The notes beneath the pieces are model-generated. The model had not been told where the DNA came from and did not search any database. It worked only from the letters and a program-made list of their open reading frames with translations. The position numbers were made by a program, and so were the translations under genes. A DNA stretch of 64,000 nt, from the NCBI GenBank assembly GCA_021234155.1, contig JAJEKV010000005.1:25249584-25313583 (forward strand), in the 5' to 3' direction. Shown in pieces: positions 49,101 to 60,640 of this stretch. Origin of the DNA: Isoetes taiwanensis. Its lineage: Eukaryota > Streptophyta > Lycopodiopsida > Isoetales > Isoetaceae. Numbering within the stretch: the first letter of the stretch is position 1; every line of letters starts with the position of its first letter.

Positions 49101-49967
49101 ACATGGCAACATAAATAACTCACCACAGCAGTTTACCAATCATGGCTGTGAATGACATCGAACAGAAATATGTCGTGCAGACACAAGAACTTAAAAGGGA
49201 AACGCTCTTCTTTGTTCTTCAAATGCGCCAAAATGGAAAGAAAGAGAGACAGTAAGTCATGTTTAACCGAATGAACTTCATTTTCACTATCGATTGTATG
49301 CTTGCAATCTGTCCACCTGTTCACGCTATTTTCTTGTTTATCCACTTGTCCTCAAAGAAAATCGCCACTCCGATAAAATTCATCGCCATAATTGGCGCCA
49401 AAACACCCTTTGCCACAAATTTCGCCCATAAAAACCTCTAAAAGACCACGATTTTTGTCTGTAAGATTAGGGCATCCTAGAGCTATCTTTCCAATAAACG
49501 GGAATATTCTCATATCAGTCCAGAAATGACAGAAAGATCACAAATAAGAAATGCCATGAAGATCGCTATAGGCGGCCGGAAGAAAATATAATCCTCTTAG
49601 GGAAGGATGAATCTGGAATTTCTCTAGCACCCAAACGCCAGAGATTAGCTGGACCGTACCCGGGTAGATCTTCGACATAGCGCAACCAAGAAAGTCTTGT
49701 TCGAAAAAAGGAATGATAGTGATTATTAAACGTGGCGCCACCTCTTGAGGGGGATTTAATTATGACGTCTTTCTACTAACGGCCCAGATCAAATTTTTAA
49801 ATTCGATGGCCTAAATCAAAAGCCCCAGATAAGGGACCAGCTTGAGGCATCACGAGGTGGCTCCACCTGAGCCACCCATCCAGCATTTTCGACGGACGAG
49901 ATGAATCTCTTATACAACGGGGGCAGCTTGAGGTGCTTAAGTAATTATCTCTAATATATAATTGTAA
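46186..49967. other. Unassigned sequence, with a small tandem pair and an exon-like end
   Basis: 46815-46900 holds a 43-bp tandem pair (ATGCTCTTTATTGT, GGCATATTCCAA, GTGAAGCCC). On the minus strand at about 48948-48890 an AG acceptor is followed by TNKGTVHPPKLKMENPDN and a stop, which looks like a last exon, but I cannot link it to a gene. 49356-49450 has TCGCC words like the CACTA subterminal repeats, possibly a remnant. Nothing else is supported. Confidence 0.35.
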
Positions 49968-50361
49968 CTAGTAAACGTGTGCCCGGCGTTGCCGGGCTAA
50001 TGTCCTAGCATATTTTTTCCTCGGCCTTTAACGTCCATATGTCAATATTTGTCAACAGCACATTCATAACTGTCCATATCCAAAGGAACTTCCCACTAAG
50101 TGATCTATTTTCCCACTAAGTGATCTATAGTGATACTTTGTCATGTCTCATTGGCTCACTGGCAAAACCATTCCATAGAGAATCACAATAGGTAAACTAC
50201 AAATAACATAAATCAGCCTACCAAAAATGCCTGTGCCAAACTGGCAAAACCATTCCATAGAGAAAGCCAGACTAATAGGCATATTATAGCCCTTCTTAAG
50301 GTGAAGTGTCCTCTGTTTTTATTAAGGATCTTTATGTTCAAGGCAAAGATAGGATTGCACA

Positions 50362-51427
50362 ATTAGGGCATCAATTGTTGTCTCGGTTTTGCTATGGAGC
50401 TACAGCGCTACATTTTATGACATCGAGTATTGATTGGTAAAGAGTGCAACTTCAAGTACAACTCTTGAAGAAACTATGGCATGAAGCGCAACATTCGCGA
50501 TGCAAATGTTTAACTGGATCATAGAACCTTTGAGAGAGCCTTTGAATAACCTGTTGAGAATTCCATATTGCCTTATTCGTCTCTTTCTTTCTCCATAAAG
50601 ATTTGATGCTATAAAATGCTCACCGACGCCAAGAACTATTCTCCTATGCATTTGTAATGTCCTTGGATCTTTTGAGTCAAAACAATGAAGTTCTGATCGG
50701 ATAAACAAAAGATATGGAAAACAAAGGGCGGAAGGTTAGCTAGTGTTACAAAATTTATTTCATTAGCTCTAAAATCTAGTTTAATTCCAAAAGATTGCCG
50801 TCTATATTTCCACCATCTATTTGCTCTAATGCCTCGCAACATATTGTATAGTGATTTTGAATCAAATCGATATAAAGCAAACATAAAACCCCTTCATGTC
50901 ACCTATTAAATGTGATAAAATCACATCAAATTATAATACCAACGTGAATCTTTTCGCCCATTGCCACCTAAATCATTCTTTGCATGCTTTTTGTGTTTTA
51001 GCTGCTAAAATTATAAGCTTATCCGGTTCTACTTCGTGATATTGCATTTCTACCATAAAAATTGAAGGGCCCTTTCATTTTGTCCAAGTTACCACATTTG
51101 CAAAATACATTTCAAAACATTATTTTGTGATTTCTAGTCTACCTACCACATGCATTGGAAGTATAAAGAAGATTATGCCAAGATTACTCACGAGCCTTGG
51201 AGAGATACATCAACCACCTCTAAATATTTTTAAAAAAAAATGAACTTCAATGCATAAGAAAAAATATCTCAGATGACTCGTTACTATTGCATAGGATGTG
51301 CTAACATCCACAAAAAAGGAAAAAAAAGAAAAAAGATACCTAAGAAAATACTGAAAGAAAAAAAAGATAAATGGAACTTTAATAACCTCCATGGCTGTAG
51401 TTGCAAGTGCAAAAGTTGCCTCATTCT
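50362..51427. repeat. 1.07 kb tandem duplication, unit 1
   Basis: Direct repeat with 51436-52480. Shared landmarks in order: GCATCAATTGTTGTCTCGGT, TATTGATTGGTAAAGAGTGC, GAGAATTCCATATTGCC, AGGTTAGCTAGTGTTAC, GTGATAAAATCACATCAAAT, TGCATAGGATGTGCTAACAT and GTTGCAAGTGCAAAAGTTGC. On the minus strand exon-like words occur, such as EATFALATTAME before a GT and YGERKRRI. Differences from unit 2 sit largely at CAG/CTG positions. Confidence 0.92.
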
Positions 51428-51435
51428 GCCTGGCA

Positions 51436-52480
51436 CAGTTCAGGCATCAATTGTTGTCTCGGTTTGCTATGGAGCTACACTGTTTATGACATCAGAGTAT
51501 TGATTGGTAAAGAGTGCAACTTCAATTACAACTCTTGAAGAAACTATGGCATGACAAAGGCAACATTCCAAGATGCAAATGTTTAAGCTGGATCATAGAA
51601 CCTTGAGAGAGCCTTGAATAACCTGTTGAGAATTCCATATTGCCTATTCGTCTCTTTCTTTCTCCATAAAGATTTGATGCTATAAAAATGCTCTCAGCTT
51701 CAGCAAGAACTATTCTCCTATGCATTTGTAATGTCCTTCAGATCTTTGAGCTGAAACAATGAAGTTCTGATCAGATAAACAAAAGATATGGAAAAACAAA
51801 GGGCCAGAAGGTTAGCTAGTGTTACAAAATTTATTTCATTAGCTCTAAAAATCTAGTTTAATTCCAGCATTGCTGTCTATATTTCCACCATCTATTTGCT
51901 CTAATGCACGCTGCAAATATAGTGATTTTGAATCAAATTTGAATAAGCAAACATAAACCCCTTCATGTCACACCTATTAAATGTGATAAAATCACATCAA
52001 ATTATAATACCAACGTGAATCTTTGTGCCCATTGCCACCTAAATCATTCTTTGCATGCTTTTGTGTTTAAGCGCTAAAATTATAAGCTTGGTCTGGTTCT
52101 GCCATTGATATTGCATTTCTACCATAAAATTGAAGGGCCCTTTCATTTTTGTCCAAGTTACCACATTTGCAATACATTTCAAAACATTATTTTGTGATTT
52201 CTAGTCTACCTACCACATGCATTGCGTAAGATAAATGCCAAGATTACTCGCAGCCTTGGCGAGATACATCAACCACCTGCAATATTTTTAAAAAATGAAC
52301 TTCAATGCATAAGAAAAATATCTCTCAGATACTTTCGTTACTATTGCATAGGATGTGCTAACATCCACAAAAGGAAAAAAAGAAAAAGATACCTAAGAAA
52401 ATCTTGAAAAAAAAAAGATAAAATGGAACTTTAATAACCTCCATGGTTGTAGTTGCAAGTGCAAAAGTTGCCTCATTCAG
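51436..52480. repeat. 1.07 kb tandem duplication, unit 2
   Basis: Second unit. It keeps CAG or CTG at many positions where unit 1 has G, CG or a lost base, for example TTCAGATCTTTGAGCTG (51733-51750) against TTGGATCTTTTGAGTC. The copy is complete at both ends. Confidence 0.92.
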
Positions 52481-53926
52481 ACAAAGATGAGAAAGGGCGA
52501 CTTTTTACTACATTGAGATATGTGATAAGATGCCTCTACATAGAGAATATAAACTGAATGACACATGGCACGAAACCCGTTTTTTTTGACATTTCTCTAA
52601 CCATTCACATACCTTCTTGGCGCGTACCAAAGATTATATCGCGGAGCCGGCCGGTGTCGTCATTTTTTCCGAGGTGAAAATTAACGTGTAGCAAAATCCC
52701 AGCCTTAGAGTATTGCTTAAGAGAGGAATCCCGGCCTTGGAACATGCAGAACTCCAGATATGAAAGAGAATGCTGCCTTTCACTAGTGATCTAGTAAAGC
52801 GTCGTCGCGAGAACATTTAGATCTTGGCGTTGCAAAAATCATAGGATGGAAAGAGAAATAAAAAAGATGGATAAATTAGAACCAAGTCTTCCATTAGCCT
52901 GCATCAAAGAAAGAAATATGCCCCAAAGCAAGAAATATATAGAATACATCAGATGTGGTAGGTACATCAGTGGCTGAGATGCATAATTATAGCTTACAGA
53001 GAAAGAAAAAACCTAGTACATTGTCTATGTACCATTTAAACACAGAGAGCAACGGATGATATCATTCTTTGGAGGATCGAACAATCGACCGCTTTGCTAA
53101 CGAGGACCTAAACATGAAAAAATCAAATGATGAACTGAAGCTAAAAAGGAACCGCAAGTAATTTCTTATCTGCTACCTGATGCCGGAGCTCGATGAGGCC
53201 TCTAGGATTTAATTTGCTTGCGCCCATAGCCCTGAATAAAATATGGAAGGAAAAGGAGGAGAATCGTCATCCAGCTTCAGAACCGCCTCTACATATTTGA
53301 AGGAAGACGTAAAGCTTTGCTTGAAAACCGTATATGTTGTGAGAAAGATTTACCTTGAAGTTTTTTAGGCACTGATTCCTCTTCACTGCAAAAAATGAAA
53401 GAGGTAAAGTAAACCGTAAACTGTAAAGGAAAAGGACACGTTTGGGTACTCTTCAATCCCTAAAAAAATGAAAGAGGTTTAAGTAAACCGTGTAAGGAAC
53501 AGACCTGCTATGAAACTCTTCAATCAATAAAAAATAGATGGGCACTCTTCAATCTGGAAAAAAATAATGCCAAAACTTGTTTCAAACCCAAGAATGATCT
53601 GAAAGCTCCACCGATGGAGCCATAAAAGGAAAATAAAAAGGACCTGCTTGTGGCGCATCGGGCGATCAAGAACTTGCCTTAGAAAAACCCTAGCGCTGTC
53701 TGGGTTTTCGTAACGTTTCATTAATCATGGAACGCAGAGGAGATTGCCGCTCCATGATCTTCGCTGCTCAAAAATAACACTACCCTCCTCTCTCTGCAAT
53801 ACAAATTAAGTCTATGAAATTTTGCCCGGAAAATGAAGAAACCGGCGTAACATGTGCCGGAAAAAACGTAAGCGCCGGCGTTAGCACTGCCGGAAAACCA
53901 CAATTTAAATAAGTAGATAGGAGGGA

Positions 53927-55226
53927 TAAGGGGCTAGCTTAAATGTTGTTTGTGAACATATATGTCTATGTGTAGGTTTGTACAAGTGGATGCACCAAAA
54001 AATCTAAGAAGGTTGTAGGGTTTTCTAGAAACGGCTCTTCTTCTGAATCGTCTAGCTTCTTCTAGAAGCGTCGGATTACAATTCTAGAAGGATCTTCAAT
54101 TTTATATAAAAAAAGGAACACACGGCAAGTATGCATAATCCAACAAAAGCGGCCTATAGGCGGAAGGCTAGAACCCCGAGCTTACGTTCTTCTTTGGATT
54201 GAACAAAAAGTGCAATTAAAAAGCGATGTTCTTGAAGCCTTCGATTTGTGGAAGCAGATCTGCATGGAGCAACAGGAGCAAAAAAAAAATAGAGCCATAC
54301 TTTTCTTTTGGGGCCATCGTTTTCAAACCTCCAAGCCATCGTAACCATTGCAGTCTTCCTTTCTTGCATCCTTGAGCCAAGCAAGTTTTGCAAGCCCATA
54401 TCAAGGCAAGAAGCTCCACCTTTTTTCTTTTTTTGGTTTTATGGAAGCGGCAAACATAGCATGGGAAGGAAGAGTCAGGTTCTTCTTTGGCCTTTGGCAA
54501 TGATGGATCCAAATATGGCACATATTTTGTTCAACATGTGCATGGGTTCTGCGATTCGAGGGTTCTTAATTTCATCCATATTTTTTGCACACATTAGCTT
54601 TTCCATCACTTCTTTTGGGAGGCGTTTTTCCTCTTTGCTTGCAGGTAGAGCTCGAGAGAGTAACAACAAGATATGGAGCCTCAAGTAAAGGGTTTGCAAC
54701 CATCATCATCTTTTTCCACGATCCAATTTTGAATGTTGTTTGCAAGAAAAACAACTCAAAAAGAGGCCTGGATTCTTTCTGCTGCCGCAATTTTCGAATC
54801 ATCTCTGGAGTGGAGATGGCAAGGATTGTCCGGTAACTGCAAAGGAATATTTGTCGAAGACCAATAATGGCGAATATTAGGAAGTCAGATATTAGAAACT
54901 ATGGGCCAACATATTAACTGGGCTTTGGCGGATAAAAGAAGCCGTGTAAGACATGCCTTTGAGAGCTATTGACATGCCTTTGAGAGCTATTGAGATTATG
55001 TTTCGTTTCAAAGAGATAACCAAAATCTGGCCGATGATCTTTGCGTGCGCAAGGTTTTGAGCCTTCCGATTCAACTCAAATGGCTAGCTTGCATCTTTGC
55101 CAGGGCTTCATCAAGTTAAAGGGTGAAATCACATCTGCGCCAGCCCAATTACTCAAAGAAACTTCAACTAATCAGATGCAAAAGTAATAGATATGTTGGT
55201 AAAGTCAGAAGGAACAAAGTGCTTAT
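53927..55226. other. Unassigned sequence before duplication copy 2
   Basis: Several minus-strand frames of 75-101 codons (54154-54802) overlap. One reads SSFPCYVCRFHKTKKRKK and then WACKTCLAQGCKKG, with three Cys pairs that could be a zinc-binding stretch, but no family is recognised. 54952-54993 is a tandem pair of CATGCCTTTGAGAGCTATTG. Confidence 0.35.
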
Positions 55227-55899
55227 AATGTGATAAAATATTAGTAATAAATTATATCGATATGTGGAGGTAACTCTCTATTTTGTCACAAGAAAATAGA
55301 TTGTCTTAGTAAAGACAAATTTAAAATTATTGTTGTGCAAGATAGTGGACACAATTCTATGTCTGGAAATGCACTCCATTCTTAAATATTCTTATCATGC
55401 TCATGTTCGTTATAGATGTCGTATTGCTATAATCTTCAATGCAAGAATTTGAATCTTCGGAGTCATTTCTATGAATCTTACCATGCTCATCTTCTTAAGA
55501 CATGCCGGATCTTTCGGTTTTCTCATTTTTACCATTTCATGAATTTGGTCTTCCTTTATGTTCAAAATCAACAATGAATTGGATTTATACCTTTTTTAAG
55601 GTATCCTTTGAGACGCAAATTTGCAAGGTCTTTAGAATGTATGAGGCGGTTTACAGTATGTTTCAGCATTGGTATAAATTTTTGTCTCAGCAGCAACATC
55701 ATATATCCTTAGGCGCAGCATTACAATATAATTCCACAGTTTTTGAAGGAACAAACTTTATAATTTCATCTTGGAGAACATGGATCTCAAATCCAAAGAA
55801 GTTGATGACATTACAATCAGGTTTGGGGCCAACAAGATGATGATAAACTTGAGTTGAGCTTGCGGGTAGGCCACCGGTGTGCAATTCGCCAACCCCCAT

Positions 55900-56463
55900 A
55901 GATTAACGTTGAAATCTCAAGAGAAAAAGTTATGTCAAAAGGCGTGAAGACCACAAAGCTTAGAAGCACGCCAATCAAGAAAAAGATCATCCAGCATTCT
56001 CATCTTCTTCGGGATCTTCCTCCTCATTGCTTGATGATTCAACATGCGCTTCATGTTCTGCTTTTAAATTTCTATCTGCCTCATAAATAACATCTATATT
56101 AATTGTCTTGTTCTTTTTTCCTTCGCCTTTTTCTTGAACATTTCAATCTTCCTCCGGAGCTCCTCAGAATCGCATAAAGTAGAATAAGAATGCATAGGTT
56201 CGAGCTATTCATAGCTTTACCCCGGCCTTTGTTGAAGTTGTTCTCTTTCTTCTCGTGTCTTCCACCTCAAACCGATAAAGCAAAATCATGAGATGTAGTC
56301 CAATACCATGTGTTCTAAGGCTGTAATATCTTTTTAAATAAAAAGTTTTTTTTTCCTATAACAACATGGCATGGGTAAAGTGTTCACCTCCTCTTCCTCT
56401 TCCCGATATTCAACTTCGTTTCAAATCTTCCGAGATTAATTTCCAAAAACTCCTTATATTCAT
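55900..56463 (-). CDS. ZNF830-like protein, C-terminal exons (copy 2)
   Basis: Counterpart of 697-1223. Exon A lies at about 56463-56388 and exon B at about 56275-55930. Compared with copy 1, exon B has more indels (for example GCCTTTTTCTTG without the preceding CTG), and the end reads DWRASKLCG instead of DWRAKRL. As read, neither copy has one continuous frame. Assignment and caveats are as for copy 1. Confidence 0.45.
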
Positions 56464-56908
56464 CCCTAACAGCATACCATTAACTATATTTTAGCACCCG
56501 GTGTAAAGAGATTGTGGATTAATAAGGAAATATAAACATAAAGGAAAACAAAAATTGGCACCAGCATTAATATCCAAAATCAAACCTATGAACAAATGGG
56601 GGGAAATTGATGAGATTATTTTACGTATGCACATTATTTTCTATGCCATCAAGTCATCGTAAATAACTTGCTGTTGTCTCCTAAATTTTGTAACTAAGGT
56701 GAAAATTTGCACAATGTTGACACATGGGAGCATTCTCTCAGTATAAATCAACAAGGGTTTTGAATGACAAACTTGACAAATCACAAAACAAGGAATATCA
56801 TTTTTCTTCTTGAATATCATGCTTAGGAGGCTCGGTCCCGTGCTTTATGATCTGCATCTACATTGTAAGAGAACTTTTAAGTATGTTTTCTTGAACTGAA
56901 TTGTTGAA

Positions 56909-57244
56909 GGACCTGATTCAAAGCTCTCACCTTGCTAGAATTAGATTTAACCTCACAATCTGGATTTGATGCATTCTTTCAAGAATGTTATTGGTGTGTG
57001 CTCAATGATTCAACGCTCTCGCCTTGCTAGAATTAGATTTAACCTCACAATCTAGATTTGATGCATTGTTTCAAGAATATTGTTGACATATGCTCATCAT
57101 TGTAGCATTCCTTAGCATTTTTGCAACCTGATTCAAAGCTCTCACCTTGCTAGAATTAAATTTAACCTCACAATCTGGATTTGATGCATTCTTTCAAGAA
57201 TATTGTTGGCAGGTGCTCATCATTGTAGTATTCCTCGGCATTAT
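56909..57244. repeat. Three-unit tandem repeat (copy 2)
   Basis: Same three units as 1678-2015, with the same internal variants (TAGATT in unit 2, AAATTT in unit 3), so array and variants predate the segmental duplication. Confidence 0.85.
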
Positions 57245-58053
57245 TTGCACTCTTCAATTTTTGAAGTGTCTAGTCATGTTTACCAAATAACAAAGATTAT
57301 CTTGTGAATGTGTATGGTGGGACCAATGCTAATGTAAATGACTACATAATCAATAATCATATGGTCAGGCAAATTGAGTATTAACGTCAAGTAAAAAAAA
57401 CAATCGTTCACATCTCCTAAGAAAACAATTGATCACATCCCTTCAACAAAAGATTTTTGCACTTAATACTAACAAACATCCATTGCATAAGTAAATCAAA
57501 GTGTAAATCATGGTCTTCAATTGTCTAATGCATAAGTAAACATTGTCCAAAATCAAGATGTGAATTATGGGTCTCCAATACTGTAATGGATGTTACAAAG
57601 TGACTCATAATGTAGACCAAAGAAGAAAAAAGAATAAGTGCTAATGGATGTTACTAAGTGACATGTAATATAGACCCATAAGGTTCCCAAATTATCCAAT
57701 TAGTAAGGTTTTGGCAAAGGTTGGGAGAGAAATGGGGATTAGGATTTCGTGAAAGTTTTTTTCGTCTGGGTATGGTTTCATGTTACAGATTCGTGGCAGG
57801 GCTGGTCCGAGCATGGCGGGCGACTGATTCATGGTAGTCGTACACACTATTTAGACCAAAGAAGAAAAAAGAATAAGTGGTAATGGATATTAGGAAGTGA
57901 CACGTAATATAGATCCAAAACAATTACTTTCATTGTAGTCGTACATTATCTCCGAGTTGAAAAGAATCTTAAGAGATTTCTCCTCAAAATATGACAAACA
58001 TATGAGAGAGAACTAAAGGAATTTGAATAATTAGGTAGATTTCTCTTGGAATC

Positions 58054-58298
58054 TCATAGAACCTTGAGGAATTCGAGGGACCTTGGAAATTTAAGGGGAT
58101 CTACACACAATCTGAGGAAATCTTGAGGACTTTGAGTGTGGCCAGTTGGAGTCAGGCACCATTCGACTTCACACAAATTTTTGAACCGAAAATAAGCAAA
58201 GAAGAAAATGTTTCGCGGCTTGGGCTTGGCCGCCGCGATAAATTTTTGTATATATAACGAGATATAACAATATATATCAATGATACTTATATTTTTAT
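58054..58298. other. Left flank of the LTR element in copy 2
   Basis: Matches 2820-3065. It ends with TTTAT at 58294-58298, the left target duplication. The frame through it is not a gene. Confidence 0.6.
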
Positions 58299-58868
58299 TG
58301 TTACGGCACAAGCTCGGGGGAGTGGCTCAAAGGATTTGCAGAGATGAACACAGAGGCGAAGGTGTTAGTCATATAATCTAATTAAAGGCAAGGAGATATT
58401 TTGGGAAAAAGGCCATGCTCATAAAAAAGGCTAAAGTCATGAGAGAGATCTATAAATAAAACCGAAAATTCAGTTGGGCATATTTCGCAACCGTGAGGTC
58501 GGATTGCAGACCTTTACCTCGTTGGAACCGCCCAAGTCTAGTTTCGAATTGGCAAAGCACATATCTAGTTCATCCGTATGAGGGAGTAATGGCCGAAAAG
58601 GTGACAGGGGGTCACAAATTACTGTGGCAGCGACATCACAGGGTTGTAACCAAGTCTTTATGATCCACAGTTGATCCCGAGAAGTTGTTGCTTGAACAGC
58701 GAAATTCTGATTTTGGGAAGAGCCACAAAGATCCTTTGCAGTGTTCGCAAATCTGAGCCCGGTTGGGTGGTGAATTTGTGTCAGAAGATCCTGTTCCCGG
58801 GTTTTAGAGTTGTTTTGATTAACCGTGTTTGACAGTTTTGCAGACAGGAAAGACCGTTTCGTATCAAT

Positions 58869-58880
58869 TGGTATCAGAGC
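58869..58880 (+). promoter_or_regulatory. Primer binding site (initiator Met tRNA type)
   Basis: TGGTATCAGAGC, two bases past the LTR end; the standard sequence in many plant LTR retrotransposons. Confidence 0.92.
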
Positions 58881-59418
58881 GTAAGTTGATCTTATAATCC
58901 TGTGTTAGGCCTTTAGCATGTTTCGAGATTTTGTATTAGCCAATTCGATGTTATATGATGACTAAAAAGTTCCAGAGAGGTTTAACCGGTTGGTTAAACA
59001 GACTCTCAGAGAAGGAAGAAAGAAACTGTTGTTGTTCTTAATGCAGGAGAAGTAAGAAAGGACAAGAGACGAAAAGGATTGTCTTGAGTAGTTGGAGTCT
59101 AGAAGATATGGAGCAAGAAAAGCATGCTTTGCAAATGATCAGGAAGATCCATCTCCAAGTTGACAAAGAGAAGGCAGAGGCCTAAGAGATAGAGGGCAAA
59201 TTCAGATTGGTCATCTAAAAGGTAAGTAAACTAAACAAGTTTGTGTGTGCCTATAATTGCAAGTTTGAGCATAGTTTTGATTTGAGTTAAGAAAGGAGTT
59301 TCTTCTTCAAATGAATGTTGCTCTAGAGTTTAGAAGGGGGCAACTGTGACTGCAGCACAGAAGCCAGACCCTTAGAATTGTTGGGCAGATGGTAAGTTTA
59401 CCAGCCTAAAAGAAATCC

Positions 59419-59728
59419 TTTCAAAGCAGATAGTCAAGTGACTAGCTTAGAAAGAAAGGTGGTTATTCCAGCAAAGCGGATAGTCAGTAGACTAGCTTTG
59501 GGAAAGATTATTATTCCAGCAAAGCGGATAGTCAGGTGACTAGCTTTGGGAAAAGGTGGACCTTCCTGCAAGGCAGATGATCGAGTTCGATCAGTCTTGA
59601 GACAGGAGGAAAATAAATTATTTCCGCAAGACAGATGATCGAGGACGATCAGTCTTGAGACGGGAAGGAATTCTTAAGACCCGCAAGGTAGATGATCGAG
59701 GACGATCAGTCTTGAGACGGGAAGGAAT
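59419..59728 (+). repeat. Six modules in two subfamilies before the 3' LTR
   Basis: Modules 1-3 (59419-59468, 59469-59517, 59518-59566) share GCRGATAGTCA, GTGACTAGCTT or its near variant, and TTCC. Modules 4-6 (59567-59624, 59625-59680, 59682-59728) share AGATGATCGAG and CGATCAGTCTTGAGACRGG. Each of 4-6 contains the small stem GATCG...CGATC and a purine run. In module 6 the purine run is the polypurine tract itself. Confidence 0.88.
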
Positions 59729-60301
59729 TGTTACGGCACAAGCTCGGGGGGGTGGCTCAGAGGATTTGCAGAGATGAACACAGAGGCAAAGGTGTTAGTC
59801 ATATAATCTAATTAAAGGCAAGGAGATATTTTGCCATGCCTTTTAAAAAAAGGCTAAAGTCGCAGAGAGATCTATAAATAAAACCGAAACTTCAGTTGGG
59901 CATATCTCGGCAACCAGAGGTCGGATTGAGCGACCTTTACCTCGTTGGAACCGGCTCGGAGTCTAGTTTCCGAATTGGGGTGGCACATATCCTAGTTCAT
60001 CCGTATGAGGGAGTAATGGCCGAAAAGGTGACAGGGGGTCACAAATTACTGTGGCAGCGACATCACAGGGTTGTAACCAAGTCTTTATGATCCACAGTTG
60101 ATCCCAGAGAAGTTGTTCAGTTGAACAGCAGAATTCTCAGTTTTGGGAAGAGCCACAAAGATCCTTTGCAGTGTTCGCAAATTTGAGCCCGGTTGGGTGG
60201 TGAATTTGTGTCAGAAGATCCTGTTCCCGGGTTTTAGAGTTGTTTTGATTAACCGTGTTTGACAGTTTTGCAGACAGGAAAGACCGTTTCGTATCATTTA
60301 T

Positions 60302-60640
60302 ACTTGTAAACATAATATAAGTATACATAATATACAAGTATAAGTATACTTATATTTTGTTACATTTTATACAAGTAATTATGTACTACAGTATACATTA
60401 AAGGTATACATTCCAGGTATAAGTATACTTATATTTTGTTACATTTTATACAAGTAATTATGTACTACAGTATACATTTAAAATAAGTCACATATACTAA
60501 AGGTAAGATGCAAAATTTCTCTGGATGATAACAAGATATCCAAATATCAGCATATATTTTTTAAGCAAAATATATATAGTGTTTTCAAAAAAGTTAGTTT
60601 GAAAGTTTAGTAGAAGAGTTCGATATCGGATTACATATTT
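60302..60640. repeat. AT-rich flank with local tandem duplication
   Basis: 60338-60399 and 60417-60478 are two copies of one 62-base block (GTATAAGTATACTTATATTT to GTATACATT), spaced 79 bases. Copy 1 of the segment has a single block (3687-3748), so this is a change after the segmental duplication. Confidence 0.85.

Larger units (their letters stand above)
49968..53926 (-). mobile_element. Probable non-autonomous Helitron
   Basis: On the minus strand the 3' end shows a GC hairpin GCCCGGCAACGCCGGGC (49997-49981), then about nine bases and CTAG (49971-49968). The next base is T. This is the Helitron 3' signature. The proposed 5' end reads TCCCTCCTATCTAC followed by TTATTTAAATTG at 53926, preceded by A, as expected for insertion between A and T. 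The 5' border is less certain than the 3' border. No Rep/helicase is seen. Near the 5' end lies CGCTAGGGTTTTTC (53690-53705), a plant 5'-leader-like word, and exon-like GASKLNPRGLIELRHQ (about 53215-53170), which suggest captured gene pieces. I do not recognise that gene. Confidence 0.55.
58299..60296 (+). mobile_element. Two-LTR non-autonomous retrotransposon, 2.0 kb, target duplication TTTAT
   Basis: Left LTR 58299-58866 (568 bp), interior 58867-59728 (862 bp), right LTR 59729-60296 (568 bp). TTTAT flanks the element at 58294-58298 and 60297-60301. TGGTATCAGAGC (58869-58880) two bases after the left LTR is the classical plant primer site for initiator-Met tRNA. GGGAAGGAA (59719-59727) one base before the right LTR is the polypurine tract. 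The interior has no gag or pol domain, so the element must have moved with enzymes made elsewhere. LTRs differ from each other at a modest number of sites, including an about 10-base deletion in the right LTR (near 59834). Confidence 0.95.

Noticed and set aside
54216-54521. 101-codon minus frame with Cys pairs as a zinc-finger gene
   Set aside because: Cys spacing fits no finger family I can name and neighbouring frames overlap it; kept only as an unassigned region.
58867-59728. gag gene inside the two-LTR element
   Set aside because: No open frame longer than a few dozen codons and no zinc knuckle or protease motif; the interior is mostly repeat modules.
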